A stretch of 64,000 nt of DNA from Verticillium longisporum (Eukaryota; Ascomycota; Sordariomycetes; Glomerellales; Plectosphaerellaceae), in NCBI GenBank assembly GCA_019188255.1, contig JAETXT010000003.1:5456001-5520000 (forward strand), read 5' to 3'. The notes under the pieces are model-generated. The model was not told the DNA's origin and searched no databases. It worked only from the letters and a program-made list of their open reading frames with translations. Below, piece by piece: positions 48,873 to 61,967 of the stretch (the first letter of the stretch is position 1; each line of letters opens with the position of its first letter). A program made the position numbers and the translations under genes.

Positions 48873-50418
48873 GGCGGCTGCTGTCGGAGCAGCTGAGCGA
48901 GACTTGTCGAAATGGAGATCTCGAACAACGTACGTCTTTCGAGGAAGCCAACGCAAGAGCTGGTCCAGGCAGCGAATGTATGTCTACACAAAGCCACTAC
49001 AGATGTGGACTGTCGCGCGCTGAGTTGGCTGTTAGGCGGCGTACGAGTGCTTATGATGAACAATTGAGCAGATGAGTGCAAAGTATGAGATGGTGACCTC
49101 ATCAACGTAATGGGGAAGATGACAGTTGGTACTTGTAATATTGACACATCAACCCGTGGTGGACTACCTATGATTGACTCACCTTCTTAGGCTGAAAAAA
49201 GTTTTGCCAGGAGCTCCGGCTTAGGATGGGCACACCTTGTAAGGGAGTACCGTCATCCACTGGCGGGCAGAAAGGCAGGGCAAGTCCGCGTGCTGGAAAA
49301 TGGCGCGAACGAAAGTAGGTACGCAACGGAGGCAGCGCGTGGGTCGTCCAATTCGTCCAGCTACCATTTTCGATGGGGAGAGGTGCCAATTGGAATGACT
49401 GAGGACCCGAGCCTGTACCCTAGGTACCCTCTTGGTACTGAGTACCTCGACTTTTGGTTTGATGCACTGCGGGCTCACATGTACTGTCGACTGTCGCCAC
49501 GTGCCGGGAGTCGCTGGTGCCCGGGGTCGGAGGAGTGACAAGGCAGAATGGCACAAGGCGGGGAGGCTTGAGACCGCTTGCGGGTGACGTGCTTCAAGTT
49601 TCATCCCTGGCTAGTAGACCTGACTGCCTCCGACAAAGACTCACAGCCCCGTTGCCGTCGCTGTGCTGGAAGGCCCCGGAGTTGCTATTTGTGTCAGACC
49701 CCGAAGCAGGGGATTGCGACTGACAGCCCAGTAAATCACGAATCTCCGGGAGCCTCATTCCCCGAGCATATTCTCAATCACCCCTCCCCCCACCACACAA
49801 ATGAGGGGCTGCCGCCGATTACGGCTGTTACACGCTTCTGGAGGTCTGTTGTCAGGCGACGGATTATATATGCGAATCCACCTAGACTCCAAGCCCTGCT
49901 ACTAGAGGTGACCATCTATCGGATGCATATGGCGATGACTTTGGTCAGCAAGCCCAACCACGTCTGCATGCAAGAGAGCAGTCCGCCTCTCAGTATATTA
50001 AATGCTTTCAAGAGCACATGAGCTTTTCTACTGCAGCGTTTGCGCAACTCCACCCCGAACAAGGAGAAGAAAAAAACTGTGTGCAGCAGTGCAAACTTCA
50101 AAACGAACCACAGATGTACTCGTAGTCCAGTTGTGCCAATCCACGTGTGTGGTACAGGACGCACCTGAGACTCAAACTTCAATTACCGTCTACCGCGTCG
50201 AAGTAAAGCCAGGCCGACAAGCAAACATCTGGTTTTGTCAGGCCATCTGCCATCCCACCACCCGGCCGGTGTTTCCTGCTGTGCATGTTGCGCGCGCACT
50301 CGATGGAGTGAAATCGTTGCGATCCACTACGAACAGACTCGAGTCGAATCTGGGAAATGCAGGCGATGAGCTACTTCCTGTGCCACTAAGTGTGTGCACA
50401 GCGGAGGGTCCGGTGAAT
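48873..50418. other. Upstream region of the dehydrogenase, downstream of NAP1
   Basis: 1.5 kb with no supported gene. CTAGGTACC and GGTACTGAGTACC words occur near 49,419-49,447. Open frames on both strands overlap. Confidence 0.55.
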
Positions 50419-51945
50419 TTAGCTTTGCTTGCACTCAGCTGCCTCCTGTTTCGGCTTGCCAGTGTCGTCCTGTTTTCATTGGTCAGTTTCTCAGTAATGT
50501 GAGCAGAGGATTTAGGAGCACATACATCCTCCTCCGACTCCTCATCGTCGTCGCGATCCTCACTGAGATCGTCGTCTTCATCGTCATCCTCATCATCGTA
50601 CTCGCCCTCCAGCTCGTCGTCGTCCAGCTCCTCGAAAGCAAGTGCCTCGCCAGTGAACCAATCGATGGCGCGAGGAATAAGCTTCTCCTTGATGTCCTCT
50701 CCAAGCTGGTAATCAAGTTCAAGACGCTCCTCAATGTCCGAGGCGGCGTCGTCTTGGTCTTCGGTGGGAGCCAGAGGAGGGGTGAAGAAGTTGAAGAACG
50801 ACTCGGTTGGGACAGTCTTCTTGACGATGCGCGTTTGCTTTGTGTCTACCAATTGTCAGCGGGGATAGCCCAGAGCAAATTCACCAGAGGCGGCTTACTC
50901 TTGTTTCTCTGCTTCTTGCTTTCAACGCGAACTGTGAGATCTTGACTCTCCTTCCAGTTGATCTTGTCGCCTTCGGCATGATCGTAGATGAAGTCGCCCC
51001 CATACCCACTCTCGTTTTGGTAGTAGTAAGTCTTCGTGATGGTTTTGTTGGTGAAGTAGTTGTTCTCCGCGAATTCGAAAATGAGACGGAATCCGGGCTT
51101 GTCAAGGTACTCCATGCGAATGTCAGTAAGATGCTTCAGGGCACCCTCATCTCGGTCCGTAATCATTTCCGCCAGAGAGATCTGGTTCTTCATGGCCGAC
51201 AGCCAGAACTCGGGAATGCCAGCAACGTCAGATGCCTGGCCCTCCGAGCCCTTCTCCTCAGTCTCCGTCTTAACCGACTCCTCACCTTCCGCAGGGGGCT
51301 CCTCGCCTGCCTTGACCTCGCTGTCGCTGGGCTCAGCGGCGCCGTTGACAATACCGGCACGCTTCTCGTACAAGGGAGTGAACTTGGCAAAGTACTTCTT
51401 CTCCAATTGAAGAACCTCCTCCTGGAACTCGGCCTCTAGCTTAGAGTGTTCCTTCTGGATACCCTTCAGCCCGGCGACTCGGCGGCGGACCTGGGGGAGT
51501 GACTCGACGTAGCCGGACGAGCGGCCAACGAGGGAGCCGAGGCGACCCTGAATCATTTGAACAAGCTGTGGGTTTTGAGCGAAAATAGAAGCAGCGGCCG
51601 CGCGATCGAAGTCCTCTATTTGAGAAACGTAGGTATTAGTATCAGCCGAGTTGGAGGGAGTGGTCGAGCGATAAGTGGGGGGCTCAGGCGGGGGCGGTCA
51701 GTCATCGAGCTTACCTTCCTTGATGCTCGCAACGCCAGGCTGCTGGGCGTGAGAGGAGATAGGCGCATTGTTTGCGGGAGTGTTCTGAGGGGTCCTATAA
51801 ATGCTAACGGTCAGACATGGGTGCGTTGCGATGACGATGGGGGCTTCTCATGCTGGGCTTTGCGAGGTTGCCACCTAGAAGAGGGGGGTTGGACTCACGG
51901 GGCCGTAGGCATGTCAGGTCGCTTGTTCCGAATAGGCTCCGCCAT
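50419..51945 (-). CDS. NAP1: Nucleosome assembly protein 1
   Basis: Five exons: 51,945-51,899, 51,794-51,715, 51,615-50,899, 50,845-50,526, 50,469-50,419; 404 residues. A histone H2A-H2B chaperone. The dimerisation helix lies near [19 protein letters not shown], and the earwig domain includes [30 protein letters not shown] and [21 protein letters not shown] very acidic C-terminal stretch of Asp and Glu follows. The last exon gives [13 protein letters not shown]; a Cys fourth from the end resembles the farnesylated tail of Nap1 in other organisms. Without the last splice the frame would read on into unrelated sequence. Confidence 0.95.
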
Positions 51946-52688
51946 GGTGTTCGATGCGACTTGCTGTCGTAGGCTTCTGTGTGCGGATAGTTGAAAGGTG
52001 AAGCGAACGGCTGTACTGGAGCCGCGATAATCCGGACCTTGATTGCAGATGTCTTGACTGAAACCTGTGATGGAGTTCTATTGAAGATGCAGCAGTGCGG
52101 TGCAGTTTTCCAACTTGTGGTGGGGGAACAGGGATAAAAAAAAAATGGCCCAGGCTCACTCAACCCCCCCTCGACACGCCAGTAGAGTTGTTGAGTTGGG
52201 GGGGCCTTCGGAAGGGATTGGCTAGGCTCAATTTGCATTTAGCGCCCCTATAAGGTGGTATCATCACAGTCTCGCATAGATACATGATGCCCGCAGTCTG
52301 AAAAGCGCTTGCCACAGATAAGAAGGTTGCTCCATTGCGACTGATGGGTCACAGCAGATAGCAGAAATGATAAGTTTCTATTGTGGATCCTGCCAAGCAA
52401 GACATCGGCAGCAAACCGCTCTGGTGACTTCATCCTCCAGGAACTTCGTTAATTAATTCTGCGAATCCTAACCAACCAACGGTTGTTCGTGCCGGATTCT
52501 GCAGTCGACAATAGCAAATCTTCTCGATACTCTCACTTCGCCGGAACCACAATTTCAAATCACAGCAAGTCTATCTAGATTTTGCGAGCCTGAGATTAAG
52601 CTAGACAGCTGTCGGAGAGAAGTTGCGCAGTCCCAGGCTGTCACGATGAATGCGCATTTCACATGACGTCGATTAAGCGAAGCACACC
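51946..52688. promoter_or_regulatory. Divergent upstream region of NAP1 and the P5B ATPase
   Basis: 0.74 kb between divergent starts. It has a run of A near 52,135-52,144 and a G-rich run near 52,197-52,205. No gene seen. Confidence 0.5.
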
Positions 52689-55600
52689 ATGGACGAAACA
52701 GATCCAATGAACCCTTCGGGGCTAGAGAACGGTCACTCGAGATCAGGCAGCCGCGTGTTGTATCGCATGAACTCAAACCAAAGCAACACGAGTATATTCG
52801 AGAACGTAGAAATGGCACATGATGAGGTTGGCTCTCCCTTAACCCAGGATACTGCTCGATGCACACCTACGAGGAAATTTTGCTGACATAGTGGCATAAA
52901 AAGCTCTACTCAGGTCCTATTGCGGAAAGTCTTCCAACAAGTGTGTCCGCATTCTCCCATCGACGACCCCGAGCGGACTCGACAGCAAGCTTCACATATT
53001 ATCAAGATGGTTTAGAAGAGCCGCAAAACGAACTCACCTACGAAAACGACGACTATGAGGATGCGATCACTGACGATATTGGCGATTTGGCATTCGGTGT
53101 TGATGATGATGATTCATCCGACATCGAGAGCGGAAGGCAGAGTGGGCACTTCGCACTTCGAAGAAGATCTTCAACACAATCACGTTCGTCCGTTCATGAT
53201 CGACTTCTTCGCACCGAAAGCGCTCGAACCACCGAAAGTCAATACACCCATGGACGACAAAGCCAGAAAGTGTACATGGTCAATGAAGATCTGACCATTG
53301 TGGTCGCTGGCTTCCGCACAAGTCCTATCGGATTAGCAGCTTACATCCTCCTGAGCGTTTTTTCGCTGGGGCTCGCATGGCTGCTTCTTCGCTGGTTGCC
53401 ACAATGGCATGTCAAGCTCCTTGGCTGCCCAAGTGCTTTGAGCGAATGTGATTGGGTTGTCATTGAGGTGAGAGGACTTCTTCTACTGGCCCAACCGCTG
53501 CAAGATTGCTGACACGCCCAGAACCAATGGGGAGAGCTTTCTATCATGAATGTTGAGAAAAAGCTGTATGGTCGGCCAATGTCGACTATCTTTGGTTCCT
53601 CAGAAAAGACTCCCCTGCTAGACGAAGAGCATGATCCAATTGTCACTGAGCTGCGCATGCTCAACTACCGATACGTCCGTCTCTACTTTAACCAGCAGAC
53701 GGATTGTTTTATTCTTTTCAGCGGTTGGAAGGACCCTAACTGGGCTGATATTAAAAGCGTCCGCTTGGGACTGGACAGTGATGAAAAGCATGTCCGCGAG
53801 GTTGTGTTCGGTAACAACGACATCGACATAGAACAAAAATCAATCCCGCGGCTATTAATCGACGAAGTATGGCCCATCTCCCAGTGATATTCATTTCCCT
53901 ATGTAGAAAACTGACAGTTGTAGGTATTCCATCCTTTCTACGTTTTTCAGATTGCCAGCCTCATATTGTGGTCACTGGATGAGTATTACTACTATGCGAT
54001 TGCAATCTTCCTTATGTCGTTTGGCAGCATCACCTCTACCCTAATCGAAACACGAGCTGTATGTCATTCAGGCTCCCATCGCACTGAGTAAGACTGACCA
54101 CGTCCAAAGACAATGAAGCGGCTGCGAGAGATCTCACGTTTTGAGTGTGATGTGCGCGTGCTTCGCAACGGTTTTTGTAAGTCCTGAGCTCACGTAAGCA
54201 TAGTGACAGTCTTTAATATATGAAAAGGGCGGTACGTGTCATCCAACGAGCTCGTGCCTGGCGACATCTATGAAGCCAGTGACCCGAACTTGGCGCAATT
54301 CCCGAGCGACGGGCTTCTGCTCAGCGGCGACTGTATAGTAAACGAAAGCATGCTCACTGGTATGTGCACAACAATGCTTGCCGGCCCTCGGCAAACTGGA
54401 TCTAATCATACTCATCAGGTGAATCGGTGCCGGTCTCCAAAACACCTGCCACTGAGGAAGCCCTTCAGCAGATGGATTTAGGCGCACCGACTGTCTCACT
54501 AGAAATCGTAAGGCACTTCTTGTTCTGCGGCACAAAGATCATCCGGGCACGCCGCCCACAAGATGATCAAGGTGGGGATGCTGTTGCACTTGCTCTCGTG
54601 GTTCGGACAGGGTTCAGCACCACGAAAGGCTCATTGGTCCGATCGATGCTTTTCCCAAAGCCTTCCGGCTTTAAGTTTTACCGAGATTCATTCCGTTACG
54701 TTGGAGTCATGGCCATGGTTGCTATGCTTGGTTTTGTGGTCTCGTTGATTAATTTCATCCGTCTGGACTTGGCTTGGCATCTGATCATAGTCCGAGCCTT
54801 AGGTGAGTACTTGTGCCTGAGCTTGGTGCCCTATGCCTGAGCATTCCTGACTGAGTCGTTTTTACAGATGTCATCACCATCGCCGTGCCTCCAGCTCTTC
54901 CAGCGACCCTGAGCATAGGTACAAGCTTCGCTCTTGCACGCCTGAAGAAAAAGCAGATATATTGTATCAGCCCGCAGCGAGTCAATGTCGGGGGCAAGAT
55001 AGACATCATGTGCTTCGACAAAACAGGAACACTCACAGAAGATGGTCTGGATATCCTTGGCGTACGCGTTGCCTCAGGTGGGCGCTTCTCCGACATAATG
55101 GGCGATGTCGCCACCCTCTATAAAGCTATCAACGAGGATCTTAAGAGCAGCTTCGCGGCAGCTCTCTTCACCATGGCCACGTGTCACTCGCTGCGGGTTG
55201 TGGATGATCAACTAGTAGGCGACCCACTTGAGTTGAGAATGGTTGAGTTCGGCGGATGGTCTTTCACGGGGGGCAAACAATCAAATACTGAACTCGACGA
55301 AGATGAACAGAGCAGTCTTTCACCATCTGTCGCACGCCCTCCCGTCGAGTATCAGCAATATCTTGGTACGACTGACACTCGAACCAACTCTGCAGTCGAA
55401 CTGGGCGTCCTCCGGAGTTTCGAGTTCGTTTCACAGCTTCGACGAGCTAGCGTCATCGTTCGGCGGTTTGGTCAGCAAAGTGGCGACATTTACGTTAAGG
55501 GCGCACCAGAGTGCATGCGAGACATCTGCCGCGAAGAAAGCTGTATGTTGACGTTTTGGCGCTCGGTGGCTAAGACCAAGCTTCGATGCTGACAGGGAGA

Positions 55601-57544
55601 CAGTTCCGAGCGATTACGAGGAGCAGCTTGCCTACTATACCCACAAGGGGTACCGGGTCATTGGATGTGCCACTCGACACATTCCAAAACTCAACTGGGT
55701 CAAGGTCCAGAAAATGAAGCGAGATCAGGTAGAGTCTGACCTCGATTTCGTGGGTTTTATCGTTTTCGAAAATAAATTGAAGCCCACCACAACTAGCGTC
55801 TTGCGAGAGCTTCACGAGTCGAATATTGGAGCCGTTATGTGTACTGGGGACAACATATTGACCGCCATCAGCGTGGGAAGAGAATGTGGCCTTGTAGACA
55901 AGACGGCACATTGTTTTGTGTCCCGGTTCGTGGAAGGTAAGCGCTGCCCTCACTCGGACATAGATTTATTTTCTAAGGAATTGTGCAGGGCATCCATGGG
56001 ACCCTAATTCGCGTCTGCTCTGGGAAAGTATTGACGACAGCTCGTTACGACTTGACGAGTATACGTTGCTTGTAAGACCACCCGAATTCACAGCCGGATA
56101 CGATCTGACTTCTGGTTATAGCCGCTACCAGCATCTCAAGATGTCGACGTGTCCCTGCCTTACAATATCACTAACCTTCGAAACTACTCACTTGCCATCA
56201 GTGGTGATGCGTTCCGATGGCTGGTAGACTTTGCCGAACCGCATGTGCTGCACAGAGTAAGTGCTTGACAAGGCCGTCGGCTGTTGAGTGGTGAAATTTG
56301 CCTTGGTAACAATTCCGCAGATGCTAGTCAACGGCAAAATATATGCCCGCATGTCGCCTGATGAGAAACACGAACTTGTCGAGAAATTGCAAAGTATCGA
56401 CTATTGCGTCGGCTTCTGTGGCGACGGCGCCAACGATTGCGGGGCACTCAAAGCTGCGGACGTCGGGATCTCCTTGTCCGAAGCCGAGGCGTCTGTTGCC
56501 GCCCCTTTACCAGCCGAAACTTCGACATAGCATGCTGTCCTGAGGTGATTCGGTGGGTTGTCCCTGTTCGTATCGCGGTAGACCGATGGCTAACTCTAAG
56601 AAAGGGAGGGACGAGCGGCACTTGTCACCAGCTTCAGTTGTTTCAAGTATATGAGCCTGTACTCCGCAATTCAATTCACATCAGTTAGCTTCCTTTACGC
56701 GACTGCCTCCAATCTAGGAGACTTTCAGGTATGTGATGCCTCACTCTAGCTGCGGGACAGATCACTGAACAATGTCCGGGCTCAGTTCTTGTTCATTGAC
56801 CTTCTCTTAATTCTCCCCATCGCCATCTTTAGTGAGTTGCCAAAGCAATCGTGTCCCGCTCGCCAAATCATTCTGACAAGCAACTCCAGTGGGATGGGCT
56901 GGACCGTACCCCGTTCTGTACAAGAAACGTCCTACGGCAAATCTGGTTTCGCGGAAGGTCCTGATACCTCTGTTAGGCCAAATGATCATCTGCATCGCCA
57001 TTCAAGCGACAGTCTACATCGCCGTTCGAGAGCAACCATGGTACATCCCTCCGAAGGTCAGGCATGATAAGTCAAACATCAAGAATTCAGAGAATACTGT
57101 ATTGTTCCTGGTGTCATGTTTTGAGTATATCCTTGCTGGCGTCGTCCTCAACGCGGGACCACCCTTCCGGCAGAAGGCATTGAAGAACTGTAAGTTCCTG
57201 TCACCTACAAGTCGGGATGATGCTGACGCGAGGAATGATCAGGGCCTTTCTTGGCTACGATAGCCACAACGTTACTTCTCACGCTTTACATGATCATGAG
57301 CCCAGCCCATTGGGTGGCACACCTGATGCAGTTGACATCAACGAGCGGAGACTTTCAGCTTTTTCTCGTTGGCTTGGGTGCGTCTTATTTAGTGTGCGCC
57401 TGGGTAGCGGAGAAGCTGGTGTTCCAACAGCTAGCGCGGGCCGTTGGGCGCCTCAAACAGAGGCTCACACGGCAGCCTAAGAAGCGCAAATTGTACAAGA
57501 CAATACTGGAGGAGATGCGCATAGATAGCCTCTCCACTGTGTAG
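52689..57544 (+). CDS. YPK9: P5B-type ATPase (Ypk9/ATP13A2 type), apparent one-base deletion
   Basis: Sixteen exons, starting 52,689-52,826, 52,904-53,467, 53,522-53,866, 53,924-54,058, 54,110-54,176, 54,228-54,359, 54,419-54,802, 54,868-55,542 and ending 57,243-57,544. The transmembrane signature PPALPATLS is that of P5B pumps (P5A has PPELP). The phosphorylated Asp lies in [13 protein letters not shown], the nucleotide part has KGAPECM, and the hinge is [19 protein letters not shown]5B pumps sit in vacuole or lysosome membranes and export polyamines. The acidic, Ser-rich N-terminus is typical. At 56,506-56,508 three T stand where the family reading [12 protein letters not shown] needs four. 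Exons sum to 3995 bases; with the extra base the protein has 1331 residues. Confidence 0.93.
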
Positions 57545-58428
57545 ATGCGGCCGCAGGCAGATATTTAAGACTTAGCCGTAGACTGCACAACAGTACCAGG
57601 TACCGCGGTACCCACCAGGTGGGTGACAAAAAAAAGCCACACTCCTTACAAGTGAGCTCGCTTTGAAGCGTTATACTACACTTTGCATCAGCTCGAAACC
57701 AATGAAAGTTGAATTGTGATTGAATGTATCGCTAATTATCTACTGGGTAGAATGTCAGAGCATTTTATCCATAGTCGAGGCACTGAGAGGGTTCTGAAGT
57801 CAAGGGGCTTTCTAAATTATACTAGTCTTTGGCGGATTTGGAGTGCGGCTTAAATTGCCACCCACTTGCCTACCTAGTGGCTAATGGAGCCATGTCGCTC
57901 GCTCAGTGTGGAGGAAAGGTCTGTGCGTGATCGACCTTGAATATCCGTTCCGTGCTGGCTGACAGGTGTTCTATCTTGCTTGACATGCCAATTCAGCATA
58001 CGATATTCACAAGTGCTAATAAAAGGCGTTTCGCCAGCGAATGGAGCCGCATCGTGCCTAAAAAGTGTTTGGCAGTAACAGGGTATTGGCAGGGTCCTGG
58101 TACGATGACAGGGGGCGATAAGCCATACCTAGCACAATCCAACATGTACGTGTCATAGAGTTTCAATTCGGTTTAGATTCAAAAGATATGTGCAGCTTGC
58201 GCAGGTCCCGAGACACCCAATGTTTCCTACAAATGATCCGCGGCTGAGAGTTTCTCCTCACCGACATGCGGCATTTGAGATTGAACCTCAGATTATTTAG
58301 TTAACACGGCTACGGACAAGGCCTGACGCCATACCTACAACGCCAACCCAACTCTCTCTTATCTCCGTCACCTGAAGTTCACACACCGTTTCGTCGGCTT
58401 CACATTCGGCGCAGCTGATTCGATCAAT
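57545..58428. other. Intergenic, no gene seen
   Basis: 3' flank of the ATPase and upstream region of the methyltransferase. A dense GGTACC palindrome cluster (AGGTACCGCGGTACCC) lies at about 57,599-57,614. Confidence 0.55.
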
Positions 58429-59710
58429 ATGAACATTGGTGAGTGCACGATTGGCGTGTTTGAGATATCGTCTCGTTCGTCTTTCTGACGATGCCGGACT
58501 AGACTGGATCCTTGACAACGGCTACTTGCCACATACTGTCATACGTGTGGGCATTCGGCGCCAGCTACAAGAGCGGTTGAATGCCATCAAGAGCGCATCA
58601 CTAGCCGCTAGTTATGAGCGCAAGTTATCCTACATCCAGCAGCTCCGTGATCGGCCCATAGCGGTGGAAACCGCGACCGCGAACAAGCAGCACTATGAAG
58701 TTGGCACTGGCGTGTTAGCTGCTTGTCTTGGGCCACGTATGAAATACTCCTGCTGCCTATATCCTCAAGGCCGAGAGACACTTGCGCAAGCCGAAGTAGC
58801 CATGCTTCAGACGTACATAGAAAAAGCCGACTTGAAGGATGGCATGAGCATACTTGATCTTGGGTGAGGATGCGGGAACCCAGCCCTACACCCCGAGTCG
58901 TACTGTTGCGCTTACAATCTGCAGATGCGGCTGGGGCTCCGGCGCTCTTTACTTCGCCGAGGTGCTACCAAACTCCAAGATAACTGCTTTCTCCAATTCG
59001 AAGACGCAGAAGGAATACATTGATGGCAAAGCACAGGCGAAAGGACTAAAGAATCTGACAGTCATCACTGGCAACGTGGTTGACTATGAGTTCCAGCCCG
59101 AGTCATTCGACAGGGTTGTCTCGATCGAGGTTTGTCACGTCTCCCTGCCATGATCGCAAGGCTGTCAATGTTGCCGTTCCATGACGTACTGACCATGTTC
59201 TCCCGCAAACAGCTGTTTGAGCACATGAAGAACTATGAACTGCTCATGGCCAAGGTTGCCAGGGCGCTTAAGCCAGGTGGTCGGCTGTTTGTGCACATTT
59301 TTGCCCACCGGACCACGCCCTATGACTATGAGGAAGGCTGGATGACGACTCATTTCTTTACGGGAGGCACCATGCCTTCCGCTGACCTGCTCCTTTACTT
59401 TCAACGTGATCTACAGATCCGTGAGCAGTGGTGGGTAAATGGCGTCCACTATTCCAAGACGTGCGAGGTATGGATGTACTACCAATGCGACAAGAGCCAA
59501 CATTAACAGCAATAGGACTGGCTTGCCAAGATGGTGGACAGCAAACAAGACATTTGGCCGCACCTGGTCGCAACGTACGGAGAGCAAGATGCCCACGTAT
59601 GGTACAATCGCTGGCAAATATTTTACTTGGCATGCTCGGAGCTCTTTGCATACGAAGGCGGGGATACATGGGGCGTTGCCCATTATTTGTTTGAGAAGCC
59701 TGTAGCATAG
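58429..59710 (+). CDS. SAM-dependent methyltransferase, cyclopropane-fatty-acid-synthase-like
   Basis: Five exons: 58,429-58,438, 58,503-58,863, 58,925-59,129, 59,213-59,467, 59,516-59,710; 341 residues. The first exon has only ten bases and gives MNID after splicing, leading into [17 protein letters not shown]. The SAM-binding motif is [14 protein letters not shown], followed by [11 protein letters not shown], and later the stretch [20 protein letters not shown]. The family groups with bacterial cyclopropane synthases and plant coclaurine N-methyltransferases; the fungal members have no settled substrate. The protein ends HYLFEKPVA, the usual end. All junctions keep frame. Confidence 0.9.
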
Positions 59711-60764
59711 CACGAGACAGGACAATCCACAGTGATGGCAAGCCTGGGCCGGAAAAAAACTTGGTTAGGTGTACACAGAGGTCTCTGTCGATGGATCTAT
59801 CATGGCTGACGCAGCCAGCTTCCTTCCGCAGCGCTTCAGTGATCCCAAGGGTGCTTCCAGCCCAGAAGAACCGCACCTGTACATCCGTAAGCATAAATAA
59901 CATATGTTTTCAAAGAGGTTCCTTACCGTCCTTCTTCGCTCGGTACATCAACTACAAGAAATATGGTCAGCCAGATCCATACAAGTCCACACAACGTGCC
60001 ACATAGTCATGGCGAGGGTCGTTCACGTACGAAGAACCACATTCCAGCACCCAATGCCGTCCCGACAAAGTTATGGACGCGCAGAGGGGGAAGCCCTCGG
60101 GCCATGCCGGGCTTGACAGGACCTGGCCCAGCCATTGCGTGGGCTATTTGATCGTGAGTTGGGTCGGTGTCGTCGGAGCAGGCGATGCTGTGGTTCGAGG
60201 AAAGCAATTGCTCTTGAATAGTGCTTAGAATATTGGTAATCCAATCAATGACCACAGAGTGAACATACCTCGTACTTTGGAAAGCACCGTCTCCGATGTC
60301 GCGCTTCAAACGTTGGTTGGATTAGATGGCAGTTAGGAAAGCTGGCCAAGTCGAGCCAATACTTCGTTTGCGAGGAATCGTCGTCGATCCTCGACCGAGC
60401 GCATTACATAATCAATCAGCTATACCCGTAGAGAATATGCTAATATCAGAGCCTGCGTAGCGCATTTGAGTGGATACAGTGGCCCCTCATGCTAGGTGCG
60501 GCGGGCTGGTTGGGGCGGACAGGTGTGGGGGGGGGGGGGGGGGTTTTACTTCAGGCAGGCATAGGAGGGAGGGGAGCTTCTCCGACGGTACTACTCCGAA
60601 TGCCAGAGCTGCAACATATGCCACATCTACATCTGCTACGCTTTCCCTCCCCAAATTTTGTCGTGATCGTCTGCTCAACCACCCATCAAAAGCCTACTCG
60701 CTAGGCTCGTGGAAATACTTTGTTCGTACTTCCTTCAAAACACTTCACCACACTTGGGAACAAC
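59711..60764. other. Intergenic with a 17-base G run
   Basis: 1.05 kb between two plus-strand genes. A run of 17 G occupies 60,527-60,543, about 220 bases before the UBC6-type start. I found no supported gene; minus-strand open frames here look like chance. Confidence 0.55.
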
Positions 60765-61967
60765 ATGGCAACACCCAAGTTCAACTCCAAGTCGCCAACA
60801 ATACGGCGCATACGTAAGTTGTCGTGATCGATTTGGTTGCCAATTTTGGCGTGCCATCGTTGACGGGATCTCCTCTCAAGTCAAAGAAGCTGCCGAGCTT
60901 TCCAACGCGCCTTCGCCTGATTATACCGCTACACCTCTCGAGAGCGACTTGTTTGAGTGGCACTTCACGTTCCGAGGACCACCCAACTCCGCGTTTGCTG
61001 AAGGCATCTATCATGGTCGTATCGTCCTACCGCCTACTTATCCACTCCGTCCACCGAGCTTTCGTTTTACAACACCTAGCGGCCGTTTCGAAGTCAACAG
61101 AGAGATCTGCCTCAGCATCAGTGGCCATCACGAGGAAACATGGCAGCCAGCTTGGGGCGTTCGGACAGCGCTGGTCGCGTAAGATGCAATCCCCGTAGTT
61201 CCCTATACCGCTCAAATATTGCTCCGTTTCGCGCGCACCTATAAGAATGCCAGCGATAGCTGTCTTGCCTGGAGTTTCAGAACTCTGACTCTGTTTTTAG
61301 GTTGCGAAGCTTTATGGAAACCGATCCGAAAGGTCAACTTGGCGGCTTGGAATCAACAGACGCCGTGCGACAACGTCATGCGCTTGCCTCTCGATCGTTT
61401 AAATGCCCTGCTTGCGGGAAATCCAACGAAGACATTATGGCGGAGTCCAAAAATGCGGCAGATGCAGCGGCCTCAACTTCCTCCCAGGCCCCCAGCGGAG
61501 TAGAAGTCCCTTCTGAACTCAAGATGGCCTGGAAGGATGAGATGACAAAAACCCCAGAAACAACCAGTCATGCGCCTGCAGTTGCAGAACAACGCCACTT
61601 TGGTCCAGGTACTCCAGGGATGGCGGAGGCATATGACGAAGAAAGTGCAGAACTGTCCGAGGCTTTCGTCACGACAGGGCCGGTCACCCCTCGCCGTGAC
61701 AACGCGTCCACTCAACATCAGATGACAGCATCACAGATGGCTGTTCCTGAGACATCGTCTTATCATCATTCTGAACCAGCTAGAGTCATCCCTGCGACTG
61801 CGAGAGTCGCTCCCCTTCGTGAAGCTCCAAATCCACGGGTTTTGAATGGCCCAACCACTGTACAACGACCCATGGACGCGGGCGTTCCTTTGTGGGTAGA
61901 CCGAGCCATCGTTGTACTCGTCGTCTTGCTTGTGGCTATGATTCTTCGAGCGCTTTTGAACACCTAG
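60765..61967 (+). CDS. UBC6: Ubiquitin-conjugating enzyme E2, UBC6/UBE2J type, tail-anchored
   Basis: Three exons, 60,765-60,813, 60,881-61,178, 61,301-61,967, give 337 residues. The E2 fold starts at RRILKEAAELSN. The segment FRFTTPSGRFEVNREICLSI has the TPSGRF sequence that replaces HPN in Ubc6-type enzymes and the active-site Cys. SGHHEETWQPAWGVRTALVAL follows. A polar Ser/Pro/Thr linker leads to a C-terminal membrane anchor, IVVLVVLLVAMILRALL, for insertion into the ER membrane. It works in ER-associated degradation. Length suggests the UBE2J1-like group rather than the shorter yeast Ubc6. Confidence 0.94.

Noticed and set aside
59358..59903. 181-codon minus-strand frame
   Set aside because: Antisense to well-supported methyltransferase exons; composition mirrors the other strand.
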